Both the position numbers and the translations under genes were made by a program. A model generated the notes under the pieces. That model searched no databases. It had not been told where the DNA came from and saw nothing but the letters and a program-made list of their open reading frames with translations. A DNA stretch of 64,000 nucleotides. Source: Caulobacter sp. CCUG 60055. GTDB taxonomy: Bacteria; Pseudomonadota; Alphaproteobacteria; Caulobacterales; Caulobacteraceae. This document shows, piece after piece, positions 1 through 7,188 of this stretch (position 1 is the stretch's first letter; each line of letters begins with the position of its first letter). The DNA is taken from NCBI RefSeq assembly GCF_022750545.1, contig NZ_PUIC01000014.1, positions 1-64,000 on the forward strand, in the 5' to 3' direction.

Positions 1-268
1 GAGGCCGTCCACACCAACACAGCATGACGGCGGCGTAGATCAGTACGGCGGCGGCGAACCCCGTCTCGCCCAACGACGCCGGTTTGCCGAGGGCGACCAG
101 TTCGACGCCGCGCAGGAATGCCGCCAGGCCGAACAGCTCTGTCGCCCACCGCACCCCGCGCGAGGCGTTGGGCCAGCCCTGGCCCTGCCGCCCCAGCAGC
201 GTCGCGCGCAGCACAAGCGCGGCCGCCGCAACAATGCAGGCGGCCGCCATCAGGTTGGTCATGATCAT
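1..268 (-). CDS. Small membrane protein of prophage, 3' end off window (partial)
   Basis: The reading frame starts with ATG at 268 and is still open at base 1, giving at least 89 residues. Two hydrophobic stretches are visible, one at about residues 6-24 rich in Ala/Val/Leu and one near the cut end, so it is probably a small inner-membrane protein. Its start overlaps the stop of the preceding membrane-protein gene by 4 bp (ATGA), which suggests translational coupling. The position after tail genes would suit a lysis accessory protein, but I recognise no family and the C-terminus is missing. Confidence 0.6.
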   Translation of the reverse strand, partial: MIMTNLMAAACIVAAAALVLRATLLGRQGQGWPNASRGVRWATELFGLAAFLRGVELVALGKPASLGETGFAAAVLIYAAVMLCWCGRP

Positions 269-624
269 TGTAGGCCCTCCGCGACCTTGGCCCGTAGACG
301 CCCCTCCAGCCAGCGCAGGAATGACGGCCCAACGCCGGTGATCACCACGGCGACGATGACGCCGGCCAGCACGGCGTCGACCGCCACCGTCACCCCCAGG
401 AATCGCGTCACCAGCGCCGCCGCCAGCGACGCCGCCGTTTGCGACGACAGCACGCCGAACAGCGCCCCGGAGATCATCGACACCCCGATCTCGGCCGCCG
501 CCCTCAGCGCCCGCCGGCGCGTCGGCGGCGGCTCGCCGAACAGCACCGCGATCAGCGGCGCCGATCCCCACAGGCCGACCGCCAGCGCCGCGGCGGCCCC
601 CACCAGCCAGCGTCTATGATCCAT
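265..624 (-). CDS. Holin-like small membrane protein of prophage (119 aa)
   Basis: The start chosen is ATG at 624 (Met-Asp-His-Arg-Arg), because a strong GGAGGGG ribosome site lies just upstream; the longer open frame reaching 900 would run through a terminator hairpin and has no such site. The protein is mostly hydrophobic, with about three membrane segments (near residues 5-30, 45-70 and 75-98) and a basic C-terminal tail. Size, topology and position downstream of tail genes fit a phage holin or holin-like protein, but this is inference from architecture and not a family match. It is coupled by a 4-bp overlap to the next small membrane gene. Confidence 0.6.
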   Translation of the reverse strand: MDHRRWLVGAAAALAVGLWGSAPLIAVLFGEPPPTRRRALRAAAEIGVSMISGALFGVLSSQTAASLAAALVTRFLGVTVAVDAVLAGVIVAVVITGVGPSFLRWLEGRLRAKVAEGLQ

Positions 625-641
625 GTGCCCCTCCAGGCATG

Positions 642-670
642 AAAAAGCCCCGGCCGAGGCGGCGCGGGGC
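642..670 (-). terminator. Intrinsic terminator within the phage late genes
   Basis: Read on the minus strand, GCCCCG and CGGGGC form a stem around a GC-rich loop and are followed directly by five T residues. It lies after the stop of the 146-aa gene (695) and before the ribosome site of the holin-like gene, so it should attenuate late transcription before the lysis-like genes. Confidence 0.6.
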
Positions 671-694
671 GGTCGGATGCGAACGGCGTTCGCG

Positions 695-1135
695 TCAGGC
701 GCCGCCGGGTCCCACAGGCGTCGCATCGGGATCGGGCGCGGCCGGCGGCGCGAACCTGTTGTCAGCGATCGGGTCGGCGGTGACGGCTGGCCAGCTCGTC
801 CCCTCCGGGGCGGTTTCGCCCAGCTCGCGCTGGGCGGCCTGACGGATGCGCAGGCCGCGGCTCTCAACGGCCAGGCCGTGCCAACCGTTGGTAGCGCCAA
901 GCGCCGCGCATTGCCCCATGACAGTCAGAGCCGAAGCCTTAGCGTCGCCGTCGGTGATCTCGGCCCGGCGAGCGTAGATGATCTCGGCGGTGTCGCAGAT
1001 CATGACGACCGGCGACATGGCCGCCAGCGCCTCCGTCAGTGGGGCGGCGATGGTCGCCGGCAGCTTCGGCCCGTGCTGGAGCGCGAAGGTCTGCACCGCG
1101 ACACGCATTTCTGGGAATCCGGTGATCAGTTCCAT
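695..1135 (-). CDS. Prophage protein of unknown function (146 aa)
   Basis: This gene encodes a 146-residue soluble protein that starts Met-Glu-Leu-Ile-Thr. The first ~95 residues have normal mixed composition; the last ~40 are rich in Pro, Ala and Asp and look disordered. No signal peptide or membrane segment is visible and I recognise no domain. It sits between a 171-aa unknown gene (gap of 9 bp) and the terminator before the holin-like gene, all on one strand, so it is probably part of the late phage transcript. It could be a tail-associated or chaperone-type accessory protein, but nothing in the sequence proves that. Confidence 0.6.
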   Translation of the reverse strand: MELITGFPEMRVAVQTFALQHGPKLPATIAAPLTEALAAMSPVVMICDTAEIIYARRAEITDGDAKASALTVMGQCAALGATNGWHGLAVESRGLRIRQAAQRELGETAPEGTSWPAVTADPIADNRFAPPAAPDPDATPVGPGGA

Positions 1136-1144
1136 ATGGGGCTC

Positions 1145-1660
1145 CTACTGAACGGAGATGGGAAAGGGCCCGGCCGGGGCCTCCTCGGCGGCCGACAAGG
1201 GGCCCTGACCGACTAGGGCCGCGGCCGTGTGGACGGTCAGGAAGGGATCGACACCTTTGCGCGCGACGATCTCGCTGCGCGAGACGACGCCTGTCAGCGC
1301 CCTGGCCGCCGTACGGTTCTTGGCCCCCAGGATCGTGCGTTCGACCATCACGAACCGCGCCCGCTCGATCGACGAGACGAAGTCGACTGGCGAATGGCTC
1401 ATGAACACTTCCTGATAGCCGTCCGCCTGGACCTGGTAGGCTCCACGGTCGTCGGTCAGCGCCTTGCCGTCCTCACCGACCAGGGAGCCGGTGAAGCGGA
1501 ACACCTCCTGGCCGACCTGGCTGGCGTGGTCATCGTGGATGGTGCGGACCTTCACGCGATGGTCGTCGAGCTCGTAGACGCGATCCTCCGGGTTGATGTC
1601 ATGCCCAGCGGCGCGCAACGCGTCGGTGATGTCCACCGGCACGCTCTTTCCTTCGGCCAT
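1145..1660 (-). CDS. Prophage protein of unknown function (171 aa)
   Basis: This is a 171-residue acidic soluble protein, beginning Met-Ala-Glu-Gly-Lys, with no signal peptide or membrane segment. It follows the tail-fibre stop by 9 bp in the same direction and precedes the 146-aa gene, so the three are probably co-transcribed. The N-terminal half is rich in Asp, His and Val; the second half contains an Arg/Ala-rich helix. I do not recognise the family. By position it is a candidate tail-fibre assembly or late accessory protein, which is inference from gene order only. Confidence 0.6.
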   Translation of the reverse strand: MAEGKSVPVDITDALRAAGHDINPEDRVYELDDHRVKVRTIHDDHASQVGQEVFRFTGSLVGEDGKALTDDRGAYQVQADGYQEVFMSHSPVDFVSSIERARFVMVERTILGAKNRTAARALTGVVSRSEIVARKGVDPFLTVHTAAALVGQGPLSAAEEAPAGPFPISVQ

Positions 1661-1669
1661 GCGGCCCTC

Positions 1670-4012
1670 CTATGGGATTTGCGACTGGTTGTGGGTGAAC
1701 ACGAAAGCGCCGGGCTTGACGCCGGCGGCATAGCTGCGGTTGCCGACCGTGATCTGGGCGATGGGCCTGACGCCAATGGGTTCGATGGCGACGATCTCGG
1801 CCCAGCCGAACACGCCGTCGACCAGATAGGCCGCCGCCGCGCCGAGGGCGTGCTGGGCGAAGATCGCCGAGCCATCCCGCTGCTCGATCGGGGTCTTGAC
1901 CGTGCAGCCGACCTGCGCCCCATTGGCCAGGGTCAGCATCACGCAGGGCTGAGCGCCTGGCCGGTTGCTGTAGCAGACCTCCGGCTCATGGCCCGAACCG
2001 TCGCGCTTGAGCACCGTCAACGCCGTGCCGGCCTGCACAGCACCGGCGCGGATTCCGTTCGGCATGTGCGAGTCGGCCAGCACGCAGATGCCGCCGCCGC
2101 CTCCGCCACCCCCACCTACGGGAGGTGAGGGCGGAGACCAACCGCCGCTCGCCTGCTGGGTCGTCTGCACGCCGAGGGCGATATAGCGATCTGGGCTGGT
2201 CGAGTAGGGCTGCGTTCCCGACGAGATAGCAACGAAGGTCGAGGCCTGCAGGTCCCAATAGACGGAGTACGCCGTGTTCGGAGCGAGTCCATTGATCGGC
2301 GCGCTGCTGACGCTCAAGCTGTACCCAGGCAGATATAGGGTGAACGGAGCGACGTTGATCGACGTCGACGAGGGCGACGATAGCGGCGCGGTCGGATTGA
2401 TCACCCAGCCATAGCTTGTCATGCCGTTGATCGGCAGGCCATTGGCGTTGATGATGCGCCCCTTGGAGGACTGGTAGACCCCAACAGACCAGACGGACGG
2501 CGACCAGGGCGATATCTCGGTGGCGTTCGCCACCGTCTCGCAGAACTTGGGATGCGTCCACATCATCCACGAGCCGCCGGGATAGTTCGACTTGCGGATG
2601 AATGGCATCGCCATGACGGCCCCGGGCGGCGCCTGCTTGCGAACGAACGCCCGTTGGTAGTCGGCGCCCATGTCGCGGCCGTTACCCGTGTTGCCGGCGA
2701 CCGACGCTCCCACCTCGCCGTATAGCTGCGCCCAATTTTTGTCGAACCAGGCGATGCCACAGTAGCAATTCACCTGGGCCCAGCTCGTAAAATGCGCGCT
2801 AAACTCGTACCATTTGCCCGGCTGAACCGACCATTTGTTAGTAAAGCCGCCGACACCGTCCGGACGGTATAGATAGACGTCGATAATATTGAATCCCGAC
2901 CCGCCGTCGGTAGTATTGTCGAGCTGCGAAAGTGTAAATGTCGAGCGGTCTGCCAACGACCATGAGCCGCCATAGTAGTCGGAAGCGCGCTGGATTGTGT
3001 AGGAGGCGTTCGAGGGGTTCCACCCGATCTGGTAGATCAGGGCTGGGTCGAGCTGATGATCCGCGCCAAACAGCAGGTTGCCGCCGATGCCGACCGCCAG
3101 GTCCGCCGAGCCCGCCTGGTTCTTTGTCGCGAGAGCGCCTTGCCCGGCGATCGAGGCGGACTGGTTGATGCCGGTCTGGTCGGCGTAACGGTCGACCGTG
3201 CCGGGCAGATACGGAACTTTGACGCTGGTGTTCTGGCCAGGCGGCGCCTTGGCGAGCATCGGCTCAGTGACAAAGATGAACGGGTCGGCCGTCGCCGTCG
3301 GCACATTGACGTAGACCAACAGCGCCGCCCATTTCGCCCCAGCAGGCGCGGTGAAGTAGCTCCAAACCTCCGCGAAATTGGCCGGATCGCCGTTCGCGGC
3401 GTTCGGGCCGCCGGCTTCGCCTCCCGTCAGATTGGGCCAGATGAACTGGTCGCCAAGGCCGGCGCCCGATCCGTCCATCCAGCGGACGCCCAGACCGCCC
3501 CTACACCGATGGTTCGCCATCAGGCAGCGGACATAGACGAGGTCGCCGGCGACGACAGGCAACGCGTACCGCGGCTGGTTGCCGACGGGGCCCACCGCGC
3601 CCCACGAATACGGGCCCCAGAACGACTTACCCGCCGCCACGTTCCCGGTGACGTGCCGGTACATGACGTTCCGCTGGCCGCCATATCCGGGGTAGTTCAG
3701 ACCGCCCTCACCGCTGTTTCCCGTGTTGCCGTTGTCGCCGTTGGTCCAGCCGTACTGACCATTCGACCAGCCATCGTTGATCAGGGCGTTGGCCCCGACC
3801 GGGACGTTGCGGTTGTCGACCTGCGTCGTGGTCAGGGTCGAGGTGGCGAGCTGGCCCTGATTAAGAATGGCGGCGGCGGTGTTGCTCGCCGTCTTGTCCG
3901 CCCCGGCCTGGGCCGGCTTCAAATTGTTGATGTCGGTCCCGTCGTTATAGATCGCGCCGTTGGTGGCGTCGTCACTGAACGGCGAGGCGGACCCCTCGGC
4001 CGCCACCTTCAC
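1670..4012 (-). CDS. Phage tail-fibre/receptor-binding protein with C-terminal Hint-like domain; main part of a frameshifted gene
   Basis: This 780-codon frame is rich in Gly, Asn, Ser, Trp and Tyr, as expected for a beta-structured tail-tip or fibre protein. About residues 1-640 hold repeated beta-rich modules. A run of nine Gly near residues 643-651 is followed by Ile-Cys-Val-Leu-Ala-Asp-Ser, and the last ~140 residues resemble a Hint (intein/hedgehog-like) domain: an initial Cys, a LANG turn, and a terminal Thr-His-Asn. The GTG at 4012 is probably not the true start: the same frame reads sensibly upstream to about 4190 (an Asp-Trp-Arg-Arg segment) but has no start codon or ribosome site, and the 5' part of the gene lies in another frame. 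Substrate (cell-surface receptor) is inferred. Confidence 0.65.
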   Translation of the reverse strand: MKVAAEGSASPFSDDATNGAIYNDGTDINNLKPAQAGADKTASNTAAAILNQGQLATSTLTTTQVDNRNVPVGANALINDGWSNGQYGWTNGDNGNTGNSGEGGLNYPGYGGQRNVMYRHVTGNVAAGKSFWGPYSWGAVGPVGNQPRYALPVVAGDLVYVRCLMANHRCRGGLGVRWMDGSGAGLGDQFIWPNLTGGEAGGPNAANGDPANFAEVWSYFTAPAGAKWAALLVYVNVPTATADPFIFVTEPMLAKAPPGQNTSVKVPYLPGTVDRYADQTGINQSASIAGQGALATKNQAGSADLAVGIGGNLLFGADHQLDPALIYQIGWNPSNASYTIQRASDYYGGSWSLADRSTFTLSQLDNTTDGGSGFNIIDVYLYRPDGVGGFTNKWSVQPGKWYEFSAHFTSWAQVNCYCGIAWFDKNWAQLYGEVGASVAGNTGNGRDMGADYQRAFVRKQAPPGAVMAMPFIRKSNYPGGSWMMWTHPKFCETVANATEISPWSPSVWSVGVYQSSKGRIINANGLPINGMTSYGWVINPTAPLSSPSSTSINVAPFTLYLPGYSLSVSSAPINGLAPNTAYSVYWDLQASTFVAISSGTQPYSTSPDRYIALGVQTTQQASGGWSPPSPPVGGGGGGGGGICVLADSHMPNGIRAGAVQAGTALTVLKRDGSGHEPEVCYSNRPGAQPCVMLTLANGAQVGCTVKTPIEQRDGSAIFAQHALGAAAAYLVDGVFGWAEIVAIEPIGVRPIAQITVGNRSYAAGVKPGAFVFTHNQSQIP

Positions 4013-4383
4013 GCGGCGGAACGCGACGGCGGAAAGCGACGTCGCCCAGACGACGTTGCTCGTATAGAGGCGCGCGCGGCCATAGGCCGCGTTGGCCGGG
4101 GACGTGATCTGCGCTGACTGCCGGCGCCAGTCGGTGAAGCCGCCATTCGCCCAACCGGAAACGCCTGTTTCGGTTGGTTCTGCTTGGCCAGTTCATGCCG
4201 GAAGTCGATGCCGATGCGCAGCTCGTCGCCATCGCTGGCGATGGCGCGATCCGCCATCAGGATCGCCTCCGCCGCCAGCATGCGCCAGGATAGCCGCGCC
4301 GCCGTCTTCTGTTCCAGGCGAACCGTGTTCGCGGTTTTCAACCGACGCGCGTGGTCGCCGGCAGGGTGGTGTAACGCCCCCAT
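4009..4383 (-). pseudogene. 5' part of the tail-fibre gene, displaced by a -1 frameshift
   Basis: ATG at 4383 follows a purine-rich AGAGGGGG ribosome site and opens a frame of 124 codons. The first ~70 residues look coding (charged helix ending Asp-Phe-Arg-His-Glu-Leu-Ala-Lys-Gln). Downstream of about 4180 this frame becomes Arg/Pro-rich and unlike a protein, while the long tail-fibre frame becomes protein-like, so a -1 shift between about 4175 and 4192 would join the two. No classical slippery heptamer is visible there, so a mutation (or sequencing error) is more likely than programmed frameshifting. Confidence 0.5.
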
Positions 4384-4407
4384 CTGGGCCGTCCCCCTCT
4401 ACAAACT

Positions 4408-4424
4408 GACGCCTTCCGGGCGTC
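4408..4424 (-). terminator. Possible hairpin terminator upstream of the tail-fibre gene
   Basis: GACGCC and GGCGTC form a 6-bp stem with a 5-base loop. Only a weak T-rich stretch follows on the minus strand, so termination is uncertain. The 171-bp gap between the CII-like gene and the tail-fibre start contains no other gene. Confidence 0.25.
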
Positions 4425-4554
4425 GCGGGCCTTCACAGCGTCGGCCGGTTCCCTGATCCGGCCTGAACGCCGCGTCGGCGGCTCTCGATGATCCCGGCCC
4501 CGCCGGCCAGGCTGCGCGGGCGGGCGACACTCGCGCCCGGAGACCGCGCGAAAC

Positions 4555-4971
4555 TCAGGCGCCGTCGCCGTTCAGCAGCGCATCGACGCGACGAACGTCG
4601 GCTTTCAAACGCTCGGACAGACGGCAAAGCCGCTCGCGCTCGGTTGGCGTGATTACGCCGTCGGCGGCGGCCAGTCGGATTTCACGCTGTTGAGCGATAG
4701 CCGTTTCGGCCACCTCGCAGCCCAGCCCGACCAATTCGCCAGCCGGCGCCGGATCGGGGCGCAGCTCGAACAGGACGCGGCTGTAGATCGGCGCGCCGCA
4801 ATAGCGCTCCAGATCAGCGATCACGTCGGCCGGCATGAACAGATCGCCGTGGGGCGACTGGTATTCGCCCAGCTGAGTCTTGCCGACGCGGCACGCGCGG
4901 GCCGCTTCCTCCAGGCCACCGCATGCCGCGATCAGCAGACAGGCGTAGCGGGCGTGCTGGCGGCGGTTCAC
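4555..4971 (-). CDS. Phage CII-like regulatory protein (138 aa)
   Basis: This 138-residue soluble protein starts Met-Asn-Arg-Arg-Gln-His-Ala-Arg-Tyr. The N-terminal 60 residues predict a helix-turn-helix (an Ala-rich helix followed by a 'VGKTQLGEY' recognition-like segment), and the C-terminal ~45 residues form a charged helix. Size, fold and place directly after the Cro-like gene (4-bp overlap) fit phage CII or CP76-type regulators that control the early genes; the exact family assignment is tentative. It is the last early gene present: tail genes follow directly instead of replication genes. Confidence 0.55.
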   Translation of the reverse strand: MNRRQHARYACLLIAACGGLEEAARACRVGKTQLGEYQSPHGDLFMPADVIADLERYCGAPIYSRVLFELRPDPAPAGELVGLGCEVAETAIAQQREIRLAAADGVITPTERERLCRLSERLKADVRRVDALLNGDGA

Positions 4972-5288
4972 TGAGCGGCCCCCCGGGAGGTCGGGCGGAA
5001 CGCGGGGCCTTCTTTCCGGGTGCTAGCCTCTACTTGCTCGGCTACCCCTATTGAGTGGGCCGCTCCATCACGGCCGGAGAAGAAGTCCGCAGGCGCCAGG
5101 GCAATCCCTTCCGCCGCGGCCCGTTGGAGAATTTCGACTTGATGCTTTGCGGGGATGACACCTCCGGTGCCGCCGCGCTCACGCGGATGGGTCCACCGCA
5201 GGACCGAAGTACGGTTGCGATTGAGCCAGCTGGCAACGGCGGCGACGCCACCGCACCTTTCGATTATCGAGTGAGCGGGTTCGAGCAT
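4968..5288 (-). CDS. Cro-like HTH protein of the carph-isopro/YdaS type (106 aa)
   Basis: Residues 5-65 (Ile-Ile-Glu-Arg-Cys-Gly-Gly ... Ala-Pro-Ala-Asp-Phe) are the compact helix-turn-helix typical of phage Cro/YdaS proteins in alphaproteobacteria, with the 'VASWLNRNRTSVLRWT' recognition region. It is transcribed away from the S24 repressor, and the interval contains three copies of a palindrome, the normal cro/cI layout. It probably represses the repressor promoter and supports lytic growth. Its stop overlaps the next gene's start by 4 bp. The C-terminal ~35 residues look disordered. Confidence 0.75.
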   Translation of the reverse strand: MLEPAHSIIERCGGVAAVASWLNRNRTSVLRWTHPRERGGTGGVIPAKHQVEILQRAAAEGIALAPADFFSGRDGAAHSIGVAEQVEASTRKEGPAFRPTSRGAAQ

Positions 5289-5296
5289 GGCCGGAC

Positions 5297-5313
5297 TGTG
5301 CGATTATCGCACA
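5297..5313. promoter_or_regulatory. Phage operator O1, perfect 17-bp palindrome
   Basis: TGTGCGAT and ATCGCACA flank a single central T. It lies 8 bp from the start codon of the Cro-like gene, so repressor bound here would block that gene. It shares the core TGCGA-N3-TCGCA with four other sites in the prophage. Confidence 0.75.
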
Positions 5314-5341
5314 ATGATGTCAACCCAGATCGCATAGGAGA

Positions 5342-5358
5342 ATTGCGATGTTCGCAAT
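5342..5358. promoter_or_regulatory. Phage operator O2
   Basis: ATTGCGA and TCGCAAT flank a TGT centre, giving 17 bp with perfect 7-bp arms. Its centre is 45 bp from that of O1 and 35 bp from that of O3, inside the intergenic control region between the Cro-like gene and the repressor. Confidence 0.7.
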
Positions 5359-5376
5359 GGCGTCCTGACGCTCGTT

Positions 5377-5393
5377 TGCGCGATTTTCGCACA
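5377..5393. promoter_or_regulatory. Phage operator O3, abutting the repressor start codon
   Basis: TGCGCGA and TCGCACA flank TTT, an imperfect palindrome with the shared core. It ends one base before the repressor ATG at 5394, so occupancy would shut off repressor synthesis (autoregulation, or Cro-mediated repression). Confidence 0.65.
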
Positions 5394-6083
5394 ATGGATG
5401 CGTCCCTGCTTAAAACGGAACTGCAGAAGCCCGGCCGATCGCAGGCCGAGCTTGCACGGGTGTTGGGATTTCCAGACCCGAGCTATGTCAACAAGATGGC
5501 TACTGGGCGCAGAGCGATCAAAGCGCATGAAGCCGAGATCATTCGCGCCTATTTGGCCAAGACCGCCGCGAAAGGCGAGGCCAATGCCTCGGAGGCTGAA
5601 GAGCACCACATTGGCAATACGCCGGACCTTCCTCCGATTGTAGATAGATCGGGCGTCGCGCCGTTTATTGAGGTGCCCGAGTATGATCTTCGGTTGTCCG
5701 CTGGTCCGGGATCAATAATTGATCATCACGAAGCGCCCCTTAGGCGTACATGGACAATGCCAAGATGGTTGATCGTTGATCACCTCGGCCTCAATCCCGA
5801 TGACGTGGCCCTTCAGGAAGTTGTTGGCGATTCCATGTCTCCAACACTGAATACCGGAGACTACGTGCTCATAGATCGCCGGGACCGACGTATTGGCTTA
5901 CCTGGCATCTTCGCCGTTTGGGACGGCGATGCACTTGTGTGTAAGCGATTGGAGCGAATACCTGGATCGCAGCCAACGCTAGTTCGCATAAAATCCGACA
6001 ACCCGCTTCATGGCGAGTATGCGGTTCCAGCCGATCAAGTGGACGTAAAGGGGCGCTTGCGATGGGTCATGCGGCGAGCTTAG
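5394..6083 (+). CDS. CI-like phage repressor with S24 autoprotease domain (229 aa)
   Basis: The start chosen is ATG 5394, just after operator O3; the frame is open further upstream to 5055, but that stretch runs back across the operators and the divergent cro gene. Residues 1-55 form an HTH DNA-binding domain; residues ~95-229 are a LexA/CI-type S24 peptidase with the catalytic Ser147 in Gly-Asp-Ser-Met and Lys184 in Leu-Val-Cys-Lys-Arg. A Leu-Ser-Ala-Gly-Pro-Gly hinge at 101-106 resembles the autocleavage region. It should hold the lysogenic state by binding the TGCGA-N3-TCGCA sites and be inactivated by RecA-stimulated self-cleavage. GC content is clearly lower than the chromosome, consistent with transfer. 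The 3' end overlaps the next gene by 22 bp. Confidence 0.85.
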   Translation: MDASLLKTELQKPGRSQAELARVLGFPDPSYVNKMATGRRAIKAHEAEIIRAYLAKTAAKGEANASEAEEHHIGNTPDLPPIVDRSGVAPFIEVPEYDLRLSAGPGSIIDHHEAPLRRTWTMPRWLIVDHLGLNPDDVALQEVVGDSMSPTLNTGDYVLIDRRDRRIGLPGIFAVWDGDALVCKRLERIPGSQPTLVRIKSDNPLHGEYAVPADQVDVKGRLRWVMRRA

Positions 6084-7108
6084 CGCTTCTCCTTGCGCTG
6101 GCGGGCGCAAGCGCATCGAGCGCGGAAGAGGTCAAGGTAATGTCTCTGGCCGAGATTCGCGCGATGGTCACCGCCCAGACTAGTGCGAAGCCAAAAGATC
6201 CATTCACCAAATCCAGAGACGAAGATTGGGGTATAGGGCGAAGGTTCCGAGTGGTGGTGCCGTTGAAGCAAACATCGTCCGATGGCGGTCCTGTTTGGGC
6301 CTACGATCCGGACACCGAAATTCTTAGCGCCGATATCTCGGCTACAATAAGAAGCAGCGACCAAGTTGAACGATTTGGCGCGGGCCGCTATCTGATTGTG
6401 GACAGCCACGCACCTCCTAGCAAATTTCAGATCGGCCAAACAGCATTTGGGGCCGTTGCTGAATACCAATCTGAACGTACGGTTTCGCTTGGCTTATTCG
6501 AGCCAAGCGGGGGAATGCTCGCCAACACTGCCATGAGTTACTCCTCGCCCACCCCTCCAGCAGAGGCGAGAGCTCTTACCCAGAGGCTGCGAATTGTCGT
6601 AGAGGGACAGATTGTGGCTGGAACGCCCCATCGATCAGCCTTTTGCTCATCAGAGCGATACGCTGCACGATTGGATTCCCCAGTCGAGGTGATTGTCAAA
6701 CGGTGCTTCGTTGCCGTGCGGATCGACCGCGTTTCCCTGACAGATAGCCAGAAAACCCTCAGGTATTGGGAAGCCTTGGCCCTTCCGGCGCGCCAGCGAA
6801 CCGAGCCGCGCAGCGTCGAGAACGTTCGTTGGTCCGCAACGCCTTCCGCAGAGGACTTTGAACGGTACTACCCAGAACGCGCGCATAGGATGGAGCGCAA
6901 CGGACAAAGCCGTCTCCAATGCATAGTGCGCGGCGAAGGCAGGTTGGAAGGCTGCACAGTCGTATCGGAAAGCCCTCAGGGCTTTGGTTTTGGGGAGGCC
7001 GCGCTTCGCCTTTCGAGGCGGTACATGGCCGATGTGTCCGCCGGATCAGACGTCACTGAGGGCGATACCGTTACGTTTCAACTCGACTTTGCGGTGCCGG
7101 GCGCATAG
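6062..7108 (+). CDS. Exported protein with TonB-C-like C-terminal domain, repressor-coupled lysogeny gene (348 aa)
   Basis: ATG 6062 lies inside the 3' end of the repressor and follows AAGGGGCG, so it is translated from the same message. Residues 1-21 are a signal peptide (Leu/Ala-rich core, Ala-Ser-Ser-Ala before Glu-Glu). Residues ~265-345 ('YYPERAHRM...LQCIVRGEGRLEGC...SPQGFGFGEAALRL') match the TonB C-terminal-like repeat common in caulobacterial envelope proteins. Four Cys residues in the mature part may pair. The middle is not recognised. Being expressed with the repressor, it is a candidate lysogenic-conversion (moron) gene acting in the periplasm. Base composition is lower in GC than the chromosome. 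Confidence 0.65.
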   Translation: MGHAASLALLLALAGASASSAEEVKVMSLAEIRAMVTAQTSAKPKDPFTKSRDEDWGIGRRFRVVVPLKQTSSDGGPVWAYDPDTEILSADISATIRSSDQVERFGAGRYLIVDSHAPPSKFQIGQTAFGAVAEYQSERTVSLGLFEPSGGMLANTAMSYSSPTPPAEARALTQRLRIVVEGQIVAGTPHRSAFCSSERYAARLDSPVEVIVKRCFVAVRIDRVSLTDSQKTLRYWEALALPARQRTEPRSVENVRWSATPSAEDFERYYPERAHRMERNGQSRLQCIVRGEGRLEGCTVVSESPQGFGFGEAALRLSRRYMADVSAGSDVTEGDTVTFQLDFAVPGA

Positions 7109-7121
7109 CTCATGTATAACT

Positions 7122-7136
7122 ATGCGTTTTTCGCAT
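7122..7136. promoter_or_regulatory. Phage operator O4 before the integrase
   Basis: ATGCG and CGCAT flank five T residues. It matches the TGCG...CGCA core of the immunity-region operators and lies 53 bp before the integrase ATG, next to a TTGAC hexamer-like segment at about 7136-7140. Confidence 0.55.
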
Positions 7137-7147
7137 TGACGTAATTG

Positions 7148-7160
7148 TGCGATAATCGCA
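7148..7160. promoter_or_regulatory. Phage operator O5 before the integrase
   Basis: TGCGAT and ATCGCA flank one A: a perfect 13-bp palindrome carrying the TGCGA-N3-TCGCA core. It lies 25 bp (centre to centre) from O4, between a possible promoter and the integrase ribosome site (GAGGGGAGA), so repressor should silence the integrase. Confidence 0.65.
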
Positions 7161-7188
7161 TTGTCTCCCCATTCCGAGGGGAGACGCT

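Noticed and set aside
4170-4200. Programmed frameshift in the tail gene
   Set aside because: No slippery heptamer is seen; the join looks like a mutation.
5055-5393. N-terminal extension of the repressor to 5055
   Set aside because: It would run across operators and the divergent cro gene; ATG 5394 begins at the HTH domain.
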